Origin: Sandaracinomonas sp041180785
Lineage (GTDB): Bacteria > Bacteroidota > Bacteroidia > Cytophagales > Spirosomataceae
Direction of reading: 5' to 3'
Assembly (NCBI GenBank): GCA_041180785.1
Contig: JBEGQV010000117.1
Span: forward strand, 1 to 11,427
Length of the DNA: 11,427 nt
Of this stretch, positions 1 through 6,417 are shown piece after piece. Below the pieces are notes generated by a model. It was not told the origin of the DNA and made no database searches. It was given only the letters and a program-made list of their open reading frames with translations. A program made the position numbers and the translations under genes. The stretch's first letter is position 1. Each line of letters begins with the position of its first letter.

Positions 1-1
1 A

Positions 2-1084
2 GTAGCTGGAGGGGATACAGCCTCTGCCTTAGCTTCAGGATGTAGCGTTGTTGTAAAAGCACATCCAGCTCATCCGGGCACCTCTGAAATGGTTGCTCAA
101 GCAATTGAAACAGCGGTACAAAAATGTAGTTTGCCAGAAGGAACATTTTCGTTAATACACGGAAATGTAAATAAAGTAAGTGAAATTTTGGTACAACATC
201 CATTGATAAAAGCAGTCGGTTTTACAGGATCCTATCAAGGAGGAAAGGCATTATTTAATCTTGCAAATTCAAGACCTGAACCAATACCCGTTTTTGCAGA
301 AATGGGAAGTACTAACCCTGTTTTTATATTGCCGGGCGCAATTAGTGATAGGGGAAGTGAAATAGCAGCTGGTTTAGCAGGATCAATTACTCAGGGAGTT
401 GGGCAATTTTGTACAAATCCAGGAATTTCATTTGTTGTTAAAGCTAACAATTCAGAATTGTTTTATGAGCAATTGATTGCAAAAATTTCCGAGGTTTCGG
501 CTGGAATTATGCTGACGCCAAACATAAAAAAATCCTATGATATCGGGGTCAAGAGAATTGCTGAAATTAAAAATGTAGAACAATTAGCTACAGGAGTTAA
601 AACTAATCAGCCTAATTCTGGAATCCCAATTTTATTTAAAACATCTATTGAAAATTATTTTGAAAATGAATTGTTATCAGAAGAAAATTTTGGACCTTCA
701 AGTGTTTTGGTAGAGGCAGATTCAAAAGATAAAATTCTAGAAGCTGCCAAAAATTTAAATGGGCATTTGACTGCAACTGTCATTGGTAATCCAAATGACT
801 TGGTAGAATTTAAAGAGCTGTTTGCAATTTTAGAACTTAAAGTAGGTAGGGTTTTAATTAATGGTTATCCAACAGGTGTAGAAGTTTGTCACTCTATGGT
901 TCATGGGGGGCCTTATCCAGCAACTACTGCATCACAATCTACTTCTGTAGGTACCAATGCAATCAAACGATTTGCAAGGCCTATTTGTTTCCAAGATTTT
1001 CCAGATGAATTATTACCTTCTGCATTACAAAATTCTAATCCACTAAACATATGGAGATTAGTAAATGGTAATTTAGAAAGATAA
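2..1084 (+). CDS. NADP-type aldehyde dehydrogenase, probable alpha-ketoglutarate semialdehyde (2,5-dioxovalerate) dehydrogenase, 5'-truncated by the window
   Basis: The reading frame is open from base 2 and runs without a stop through the only early ATG (89), so this is the tail of a longer gene. About 360 residues are visible; the family usually has a little over 500. The first visible residues (VAGGDTASALASGC, then VVVKAHPAHPGTSE) are the cofactor-binding part typical of the NADP(+) aldehyde dehydrogenase branch that oxidises 2,5-dioxovalerate to 2-oxoglutarate. Next come the Rossmann motif GFTGSYQGGKALF, the general-base glutamate in FAEMGSTNP (fragment residue 100) and the nucleophilic cysteine in GQFCTNPG (fragment residue 137). 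The enzyme is cytosolic. In the family it closes pathways for sugar acids, pentoses or hydroxyproline. The upstream genes that would show which pathway are outside the window, so the exact substrate is inference. A hairpin begins at the stop codon. Confidence 0.88.
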   Translation, partial: VAGGDTASALASGCSVVVKAHPAHPGTSEMVAQAIETAVQKCSLPEGTFSLIHGNVNKVSEILVQHPLIKAVGFTGSYQGGKALFNLANSRPEPIPVFAEMGSTNPVFILPGAISDRGSEIAAGLAGSITQGVGQFCTNPGISFVVKANNSELFYEQLIAKISEVSAGIMLTPNIKKSYDIGVKRIAEIKNVEQLATGVKTNQPNSGIPILFKTSIENYFENELLSEENFGPSSVLVEADSKDKILEAAKNLNGHLTATVIGNPNDLVEFKELFAILELKVGRVLINGYPTGVEVCHSMVHGGPYPATTASQSTSVGTNAIKRFARPICFQDFPDELLPSALQNSNPLNIWRLVNGNLER

Positions 1085-1120
1085 CTTAAATCCCCTTTTA
1101 AAGGGGCTTTAAGTTATCTT
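1078..1120 (+). terminator. Long hairpin overlapping the aldehyde dehydrogenase stop codon
   Basis: Bases 1078-1090 (AAGATAACTTAAA) are exactly complementary to 1108-1120. Inside that stem, CCCCTT (1092-1097) pairs with AAGGGG (1101-1106) around a TTA loop, with a single T/C mismatch at 1091/1107. That gives about 19 base pairs. The stop codon (1082-1084) is inside the left arm. The 3' side continues only as TCTTTC, so the U-tract is poor. It may act as a weak terminator or as a 3'-end stabiliser of the mRNA. Confidence 0.7.
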
Positions 1121-1243
1121 TCTTTCATCCTATAAATTCCTTTTTTAAAATACCATTATTTATTTCAAGTGCAATTATAAAAGCTTATAAAAATCTTCCA
1201 ACTCTTTGATTATTAAGTTAGCACTTTTCTCTAAAAATAGTAC
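1121..1243. other. Gene-free AT-rich spacer between two terminators
   Basis: The gap between the aldehyde dehydrogenase stop and the next start is 305 bases. It holds two hairpins, a promoter and this 123-base stretch. I see no reading frame with a credible start, no tRNA-like fold and no TAnnTTTG promoter in the stretch. It may be a 3' trailer ending at the second terminator, the remnant of a lost gene, or a small untranslated RNA; nothing in the sequence decides between these. Confidence 0.5.
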
Positions 1244-1282
1244 AAAAGCCTCTTCGAATGAAGAGGCTTTTTTTGTTTTTTT
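1244..1282 (+). terminator. Strong rho-independent terminator
   Basis: AAAAGCCTCTT (1244-1254) pairs perfectly with AAGAGGCTTTT (1261-1271). The extra C1255-G1260 pair closes a GAAT loop. A long T-run follows, interrupted by a single G. This is a textbook intrinsic terminator reading rightward. It insulates the photolyase block from the aldehyde dehydrogenase gene upstream. The left side carries only four A's, so leftward termination would be weaker. Confidence 0.88.
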
Positions 1283-1306
1283 AACGTCTTAATTTCTTCT
1301 TCTTTT

Positions 1307-1338
1307 TTGCTTTTTTTCGGTATAAAACGGTATATTTG
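1307..1338 (+). promoter_or_regulatory. Bacteroidota promoter of the photolyase operon
   Basis: A -33 TTG (1307-1309) is followed after 21 bases by TATATTTG (1331-1338), which matches the TAnnTTTG -7 consensus of Bacteroidota primary-sigma promoters; the spacing is inside the usual range. It sits just after the strong terminator and about 50 bases before the first photolyase start codon. It is the only such match I see ahead of the four-gene block. No operator or light-regulator site is recognisable. Confidence 0.7.
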
Positions 1339-1389
1339 TTTATTATTTTTATAAAATAGTTAAACAAAACTAAATATTCTCGATCTTTT

Positions 1390-2898
1390 TTGAAAAAACA
1401 ACCCATACATATTGTTTGGTTCAAACGCGATTTTCGTTTGGTGGATCAGGAAGCCTTGTTTCATGCGCATCAATCAGATCTCCCGCTTTTGTTGGTTTGT
1501 TTTTTTGAGCCAACAGTGATGCACTATGATGATTCCGATGTACGGCATTGGCGGTTTGTTTACGAGTCCATTCAAGATTTGAATAAAAAACTTGCCCCTT
1601 TTAACGCCAACCTCTATTTTTTTCATGACGAAGTTAAAACCGTTTTTTCGCATTTAATTCAAGAGTTTGATGTTAAAGCCGTTTTTTCGCATCAAGAAAT
1701 TGGGAATAAAGTGACCTATGATCGCGATTTGGAAATGAAAGCTTTTTTCAGTTCCAATGATATCGCATGGAAAGAATTTCAACTCCATGGGGTGATTCGA
1801 AAATTAAAATCAAGGCAAAATTGGGACCACCGCTGGGAACAAGTGATGCGAGATACGCCTAAAATAATTAAAGAATCGGATTTAAAAACAATTGTGTTAC
1901 GGGCAGATTTTTATGACCAAATAAAAGGGCCTGATTTAGCCACTGAAATCACCACTCCCAATGCGAATTTTCAACGGGGCGGCGAATATTGGGCCTGGCG
2001 GTATTTGGATAGTTTTGTCAAAGAACGCTATGTCAATTACAGCAAACACATTCCAAAACCAGCCTTGAGTAGAAAAGGCTGCAGCCGATTATCTCCCTAT
2101 TTAACGTATGGAAATATCAGTATGCGCATGATTTATCAGTATACCAATCAGCATTATGAAGCGTCCAAGAACAAACGTGCTATCCTCAATTTTGTATCGC
2201 GTTTGCATTGGCATTGCCATTTTATGCAAAAGTTTGAAGACGAATGCGAAATGGAATTTGAAAATGCCAATCGAGCCTATGACACTTTGGTAAAACCCAA
2301 AAATGAAACTTATATTAAAGCTTGGCAAGAGGGTAAAACAGGTGTTCCTATTGTCGATGCCTGTATGCGCTGTTTGGTTGCCACTGGCTATATCAACTTT
2401 AGAATGCGCGCCATGGTAGTGTCGTTTTTCACCTTTAATTTATGGCAGGATTGGCGTGAATTGCATTTTTTAGCAAGGCAATTTTTAGATTATGAACCTG
2501 GTATTCATTACCCACAAATTCAGATGCAATCGGGTACCACCGGAATTAACACGATCCGAATTTATAACCCAATTAAAAATTCGGAGGAACACGATCCAGA
2601 AGGGGTTTTTATCAAACAATGGTTGCCCGAATTAAGAGAAGTGCCAATTCATTTGCTTCATGAACCTTGGAAAATGAACGAAATGGAACAGCAGTTTTAT
2701 AATTGTATCATTGGTAAAGACTATCCCGAACCGATAGTAAATATTGAAGAAAGTCGTAGAAAGGCCAGCGATATCGTTTGGAGTTTTCGAAAAAAAGACG
2801 AAGTCAAACAAGAAGGCAAACGAATTTTGCAAAAGCACGTGAGTAACCCCAATAGATCCAACAATGCGAGGAGTAAAAAAACAAAACCTACCAACTAA
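1390..2898 (+). CDS. Divergent cryptochrome/photolyase family flavoprotein (paralog A)
   Basis: This 502-residue protein has the N-terminal alpha/beta antenna domain (IHIVWFKRDFRL at 7-18) and the C-terminal helical FAD domain: SRLSPYLTYGNIS at 232-244, GVPIVDACMRCL at 318-329, RIYNPIKNSEEHDPEG at 390-405 and FIKQWLPELREVP at 407-419. The family uses blue light and FAD to repair UV-made pyrimidine dimers or to signal. Aligned by eye with E. coli CPD photolyase, several hallmark positions differ: R271 replaces E274, H373 replaces N378, I377 replaces W382 and K302 replaces W306. W274 (W277) and W355 (W359) remain. CPD repair therefore cannot be assumed. Translation starts at TTG: an in-frame TAG lies at 1357-1359, no ATG intervenes, and the conserved motif begins a few codons later. 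No Shine-Dalgarno is visible. The C-terminal tail (about 478-502) is basic, and its codons overlap the next gene by 35 bases. Confidence 0.9.
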   Translation: MKKQPIHIVWFKRDFRLVDQEALFHAHQSDLPLLLVCFFEPTVMHYDDSDVRHWRFVYESIQDLNKKLAPFNANLYFFHDEVKTVFSHLIQEFDVKAVFSHQEIGNKVTYDRDLEMKAFFSSNDIAWKEFQLHGVIRKLKSRQNWDHRWEQVMRDTPKIIKESDLKTIVLRADFYDQIKGPDLATEITTPNANFQRGGEYWAWRYLDSFVKERYVNYSKHIPKPALSRKGCSRLSPYLTYGNISMRMIYQYTNQHYEASKNKRAILNFVSRLHWHCHFMQKFEDECEMEFENANRAYDTLVKPKNETYIKAWQEGKTGVPIVDACMRCLVATGYINFRMRAMVVSFFTFNLWQDWRELHFLARQFLDYEPGIHYPQIQMQSGTTGINTIRIYNPIKNSEEHDPEGVFIKQWLPELREVPIHLLHEPWKMNEMEQQFYNCIIGKDYPEPIVNIEESRRKASDIVWSFRKKDEVKQEGKRILQKHVSNPNRSNNARSKKTKPTN

Positions 2899-3001
2899 AA
2901 CATGTATTGTTTGTCAAAAACCATTCGCTTGGCGTAAAAAATGGGAAAAAGTTTGGGACGAAGTAAAATACTGTAGCGATAAATGCAGAGGAAAAAAATA
3001 A
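2864..3001 (+). CDS. DUF2256 family small zinc-ribbon-like protein
   Basis: This 45-residue protein begins inside the end of paralog A, in another frame, and stops 8 bases before the FeS photolyase. The sequence carries CIVC (14-17), the signature FAWRKKWEKVWDEVKYC (21-37) and CSDKC (37-41). The four cysteines are spaced CxxC-x19-CxxxC, as in a small treble-clef or zinc-ribbon fold. I recognise the pattern as DUF2256, whose members are often encoded next to photolyase/cryptochrome genes; the function is not known to me. ATG 2864 is the only ATG in the frame after the stop at 2840-2842. The 35-base overlap upstream and 8-base gap downstream imply translation coupled to both flavoproteins. A role as a nucleic-acid-binding or assembly partner is inference. 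Confidence 0.85.
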   Translation: MRGVKKQNLPTKTCIVCQKPFAWRKKWEKVWDEVKYCSDKCRGKK

Positions 3002-3009
3002 ACTAAACC

Positions 3010-4545
3010 ATGTCAAAAACCCTTCGATTACTTCTTGGAGATCAATTAAACAGCCATCATTCTTGGTTCAAAACGGTTGATGATTCGGTGACTTATGTGA
3101 TGATGGAAATTCGCACAGAAACCGATTATGCCACACACCATATTCAAAAAGTAGTGGGTTTTTTCTCGGCAATGCAAGAATTTGCGGCTGAATTGCAATT
3201 GCAAAAGCACCAAGTTATTTATTTGCATTTGAATGATGCCAATAACTTACAATCATTTGAAAAAAACATTCGTTTTTTAATCGAAAAAGAAGTATTCACC
3301 CATTTTGAATACCAACTTCCTGACGAATACCGACTAGACGAACAGCTGAAAAAGTTATGTCAATCACTTTCCATCACGACATCCATTTGTGATACAGAGC
3401 ATTTTATGAGTTCGAGAAACGAGTTAGGAGATTTTTTTGAAGGTAAAAAAACCTATTTAATGGAAAGCTTCTATCATATGATGCGTAAAAAACACTATAT
3501 ATTAATGGAAGGAGATAAACCGTTAACGGGTAAGTGGAATTATGACGGCGAAAACCGGAAAAAATTACCCAAAGAGCACCATCCCACTCCGCCCTTGGTT
3601 TTCCAAAATAAGGTGACCCATATTGTTTCTGAAATTCAAAAAACAGACATACAAACTATCGGGAACATTGATCCTAACAATTTTATTTGGCCGATCAATA
3701 GAAAGCAATCATTAGCATTACTAGAATTTTTTGTAACGGAATGTTTGGCATTTTTTGGGAGTTACCAAGATGCCATGACCCCAAACGAATGGTCATTGTA
3801 TCACGCCCGCCTTTCGTTTTCTATGAACCTTAAAATGATTTCGCCCTCAGAAGTGATCCAGCGGGCGGTCAAGGAATGGGAAAACCATCCTGAAAAAATT
3901 GCGTACCACCAATTGGAAGGATTTGTACGCCAAATTATTGGCTGGCGCGAATACATGCGCGGAATTTATTGGAATAAAATGCCTGAATTTGCCACGATGA
4001 ATTATTTCAAGAACGAAAACCCACTTCCAGAATGGTTTTGGACGGGTAAGACCAAAATGAATTGTCTAAAAGATGCGATTAATCAATCCTTGAATTATGC
4101 CTATGCACATCATATTCAGCGATTGATGGTAACGGGAAATTTTGCGCTTTTGGCTGGAATTCACCCAGACGAAGTGGATGCCTGGTATTTGGGTATTTAT
4201 ATCGATGCGATAGAATGGGTGGAGATTACCAATACACGAGGAATGAGTCAGTTTGCCGATGGTGGAATTGTGGGCACCAAACCCTATGTGAGTTCGGCAG
4301 CTTATATTGATAAAATGAGCCATTATTGTGGCAGTTGCTTTTACAAAAAAGCAGTTAAAACAGGTGACAAAGCCTGCCCTTTCAATAGTTTGTATTGGAA
4401 TTTTTATGATAAAAATGAAGACCAATTAGGTAAAAACCCTAGAATTGGAATGATGTATAATGTCTGGCGAAAAATGAAACCAGAGGACAAAGCCGCCCTA
4501 TTAGAACAAGCTGATTATTATTTGAAACACCTTAATGAATTATGA
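3010..4545 (+). CDS. FeS-BCP / PhrB-type prokaryotic (6-4) photolyase with [4Fe-4S] cluster
   Basis: The 511-residue protein starts with TLRLLLGDQLN, the mark of the iron-sulfur bacterial cryptochrome/photolyase family (Agrobacterium PhrB, Rhodobacter CryB). Four cysteines, C352, C440, C443 and C456, lie in NCLKDA, HYCGSC and KACPF. They are each shifted by two from the PhrB cluster ligands as I remember them (350, 438, 441, 454). H368 in YAHHIQRLMVTGNF matches the PhrB active-site histidine with the same shift. Family members repair (6-4) photoproducts in DNA using FAD, usually with a ribityllumazine antenna. The N-terminal domain spans about 1-130 and the helical FAD and cluster domain about 230-511. 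The ATG at 3010 directly precedes the conserved N-terminus. The stop overlaps the CRY-DASH start as ATGA, so the two are probably translationally coupled. The length is normal and no key residue appears to be missing. Confidence 0.94.
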   Translation: MSKTLRLLLGDQLNSHHSWFKTVDDSVTYVMMEIRTETDYATHHIQKVVGFFSAMQEFAAELQLQKHQVIYLHLNDANNLQSFEKNIRFLIEKEVFTHFEYQLPDEYRLDEQLKKLCQSLSITTSICDTEHFMSSRNELGDFFEGKKTYLMESFYHMMRKKHYILMEGDKPLTGKWNYDGENRKKLPKEHHPTPPLVFQNKVTHIVSEIQKTDIQTIGNIDPNNFIWPINRKQSLALLEFFVTECLAFFGSYQDAMTPNEWSLYHARLSFSMNLKMISPSEVIQRAVKEWENHPEKIAYHQLEGFVRQIIGWREYMRGIYWNKMPEFATMNYFKNENPLPEWFWTGKTKMNCLKDAINQSLNYAYAHHIQRLMVTGNFALLAGIHPDEVDAWYLGIYIDAIEWVEITNTRGMSQFADGGIVGTKPYVSSAAYIDKMSHYCGSCFYKKAVKTGDKACPFNSLYWNFYDKNEDQLGKNPRIGMMYNVWRKMKPEDKAALLEQADYYLKHLNEL

Positions 4546-5837
4546 TAAAGACAGCATTAGTTTGGTTCAAAACCGACTTACGAATCGAAGATAACGAAAC
4601 GCTTTTAAAAGCTATTGCACTAAGCGAAAAGGTAATTCCTGTGTATTGTTTTGACACATCCCATTTTGAAACCACTTCCTATGGGTTTAAAAAAACGGGT
4701 AGTTTTAGAGCACAACTACTATTGGAATCCCTTGCGGATTTGGATACCCAACTAAGATCTTTAGGGTCAGGTTTGAAAATTGTCATGGGCCAACCAGAAA
4801 TTGAAATTCCCAAACTGGTTCAAGAATACAAAGCACAAAAAGTATTTGCCAAACGGGAAGTAGCATTTGAAGAAATTCAGACTGAAAAAAAAGTTCGAAC
4901 GGAACTATTTAAATTGCGATGCGAACTAGAAACCTTCAGCACGAGTACTTTATACCATGCCGAAGACCTGCCTTTTTCTATCAAGGACATTCCGGATGTG
5001 TTTACCAATTTCAGAAAAAAAACAGAAAAAGATTCCGAAATACGAAAACCATTTCCTGCACCAACGACAATCATTTCGCCTGAAATTCCAGCTTTGAAAT
5101 TGCCCAATTTAGAATTATTGGGTTTGACAAAAATCAGCATAGATTCACGCGCGGTATTACAATTCAAAGGAGGCGAGACAGCAGCTATACAGCGTTTGAA
5201 TCATTATTTTTATGAGACCCAATGTTTGTCTACTTACAAAGAAACTCGCAACGGAATGGTTGGCGCTAACTATTCTTCTAAGTTTTCGCCTTGGTTGGCT
5301 ATGGGTTGTATCTCTCCAAGATTTATTTATGCTGAAATCAAAAAATACGAAAAGGAATTTGGGTCCAACGATTCGACCTATTGGTTGATTTTTGAATTGC
5401 TTTGGCGCGATTTTTTTCGTTTTATGTTTAAAAAGCACCAAACGAAATTTTTCTTGTATGAGGGGATAAAAACAGAGAAAGTCAATTCGAAATCGGTAAA
5501 CGAAAAGTTGCTTTCGCAGTGGATCAATGGCACCACTCCTTCTGATTTTATTAACGCGAACATGCTCGAATTACAACTAACCGGATTCATGAGTAATCGA
5601 GGCCGGCAAAATGTTGCTAGTTACTTTTGCAATGAACTCAATATGGATTGGCGCATTGGTGCGGCCTATTTTGAGGAGCAATTAATCGATTATGATGTGT
5701 GCAGCAATTGGGGCAATTGGGCCTATTTAGCCGGAGTGGGTAACGATCCAAGAGGACATCGCTATTTTAATATTGAGAAACAAGCAGCCGATTACGACAA
5801 AAAGAAATGGTTTCGAAAGTTGTGGTTAGACGATTAA
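4542..5837 (+). CDS. CRY-DASH family cryptochrome/photolyase
   Basis: The 431-residue protein has the antenna domain (ALVWFKTDLRIEDN, 5-18) and the FAD domain with the CRY-DASH hallmarks: TRNGMVGANYSSKFSPWLAMG (split at 235-244 and 245-255), FELLWRDFFRF (284-294), GFMSNRGRQNVASYF (348-362) and the C-terminal stretch WGNWAYLAGVGNDPRG (390-405) followed by FNIEKQA. E285, N389, W370 and W393 occupy the positions of E. coli E274, N378, W359 and W382, so the flavin site looks conventional. CRY-DASH proteins are known to repair CPDs in single-stranded DNA and in some species to affect signalling. The segment GTTPSDFINANMLEL (330-344) is less canonical than the usual NANMREL form (Leu for Arg). The start codon lies within the stop of the FeS photolyase (ATGA). 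It is the last gene of the block, and its stop is one base from the stop of the opposing DUF2452 gene. Confidence 0.93.
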   Translation: MIKTALVWFKTDLRIEDNETLLKAIALSEKVIPVYCFDTSHFETTSYGFKKTGSFRAQLLLESLADLDTQLRSLGSGLKIVMGQPEIEIPKLVQEYKAQKVFAKREVAFEEIQTEKKVRTELFKLRCELETFSTSTLYHAEDLPFSIKDIPDVFTNFRKKTEKDSEIRKPFPAPTTIISPEIPALKLPNLELLGLTKISIDSRAVLQFKGGETAAIQRLNHYFYETQCLSTYKETRNGMVGANYSSKFSPWLAMGCISPRFIYAEIKKYEKEFGSNDSTYWLIFELLWRDFFRFMFKKHQTKFFLYEGIKTEKVNSKSVNEKLLSQWINGTTPSDFINANMLELQLTGFMSNRGRQNVASYFCNELNMDWRIGAAYFEEQLIDYDVCSNWGNWAYLAGVGNDPRGHRYFNIEKQAADYDKKKWFRKLWLDD

Positions 5838-5838
5838 T

Positions 5839-6249
5839 TTATTCGGTTGCAGTTGCAAGAACCACCCATTTTTTATCGCTGTTGAGTTTGAATGAACCAA
5901 TAAATTCTTTGTTCCATTCATGAGGTGCGATCAGAGATAAAAACTCTATGCCGTCATCACCCAAGTACATATGATAGGTTTCGCCAATTACGGGTTCAAA
6001 TGAAAATTTAGCGTTGTAGACTAATTCATTCCATTTGAAATCGTTCATCAATTTTTCGTATTCCAATTTCAATTCGGCAAACTTATTTTCAAATTCTTTA
6101 TTGACGCTATGAATACCTCGTGATTTCCAAGCTACAACATCCTCTGTCTTAATTACAGGAGCACCCACATTAGTGGCATACGGAAGTAAACTGGCATTAT
6201 AGCCTTGTTCATCAGAATATACGATATTGTCTGGTTTTTTCTTATCCAT
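5839..6249 (-). CDS. DUF2452 domain-containing protein
   Basis: The 136-residue cytosolic protein begins MDKKKPDNIVYSDEQGYNAS and contains LLPYATNVGAPVI (21-33), a charged helical stretch (about 50-75) and a C-terminal segment with GETYHMYLGDDGIEFLSLI (89-107) and a tryptophan-rich end. I recognise it as DUF2452, common in Flavobacteriia. No catalytic motif, signal peptide or membrane segment is visible, and the function is unknown. The frame remains open to a TTG at 6273, but that TTG is part of the -7 promoter box TAAATTTG and would be at or before the transcript start, so the ATG at 6249 is chosen. The gene converges on the CRY-DASH gene with a one-base gap, and its terminator, if any, must lie inside that gene. 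Confidence 0.85.
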   Translation of the reverse strand: MDKKKPDNIVYSDEQGYNASLLPYATNVGAPVIKTEDVVAWKSRGIHSVNKEFENKFAELKLEYEKLMNDFKWNELVYNAKFSFEPVIGETYHMYLGDDGIEFLSLIAPHEWNKEFIGSFKLNSDKKWVVLATATE

Positions 6250-6270
6250 CGATGGCAACTTTTCAGCATT

Positions 6271-6299
6271 CAAATTTACAATAAAATAGTGTTTTACAA
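6271..6299 (-). promoter_or_regulatory. Bacteroidota promoter of the DUF2452 gene
   Basis: Read on the minus strand, TTG (complement of 6297-6299) is followed after 18 bases by TAAATTTG (complement of 6271-6278), a full match to the TTG / TAnnTTTG consensus. Transcription would start roughly at 6263-6266, leaving a leader of about 15 bases before the ATG at 6249. The box includes the TTG that would otherwise extend the reading frame, which decides the start. Confidence 0.72.
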
Positions 6300-6384
6300 T
6301 CGATTGTATTCCATTTTGTTTTGACTCGAGTAGTATCAGAAATAGGATTTGTTTTTTTTATGGAATTTACTCTTAAAAACTACT

Positions 6385-6392
6385 TATATTTG
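6385..6392 (+). promoter_or_regulatory. -7 promoter element of the GH53 / galactose block
   Basis: TATATTTG matches the TAnnTTTG -7 consensus and lies 25 bases before the ATG at 6418, giving a short leader. No clean TTG is found 17-23 bases upstream; the nearest (6349-6351) is 33 bases away. This promoter therefore lacks a good -33 element and may need an activator. No other consensus promoter was seen before galK or galT. Confidence 0.5.
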
Positions 6393-6417
6393 AAACATTC
6401 AATTCCATTTTAATTAT

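Noticed and set aside
1..1084. The aldehyde dehydrogenase as a broken pseudogene starting at ATG 89
   Set aside because: The frame is open to the window edge and the residues before codon 89 match the family, so the truncation is only the window boundary.
4066..4425. 119-residue open frame on the minus strand inside the FeS photolyase gene
   Set aside because: It lies entirely antisense to conserved (6-4) photolyase sequence, including the cysteine motif, and shows no recognisable domain; it is a shadow frame.
1307..5837. The three photolyases as a recent tandem duplication
   Set aside because: They belong to clearly different subfamilies with different lengths, motifs and cofactors, so they are ancient paralogs brought together rather than recent copies.
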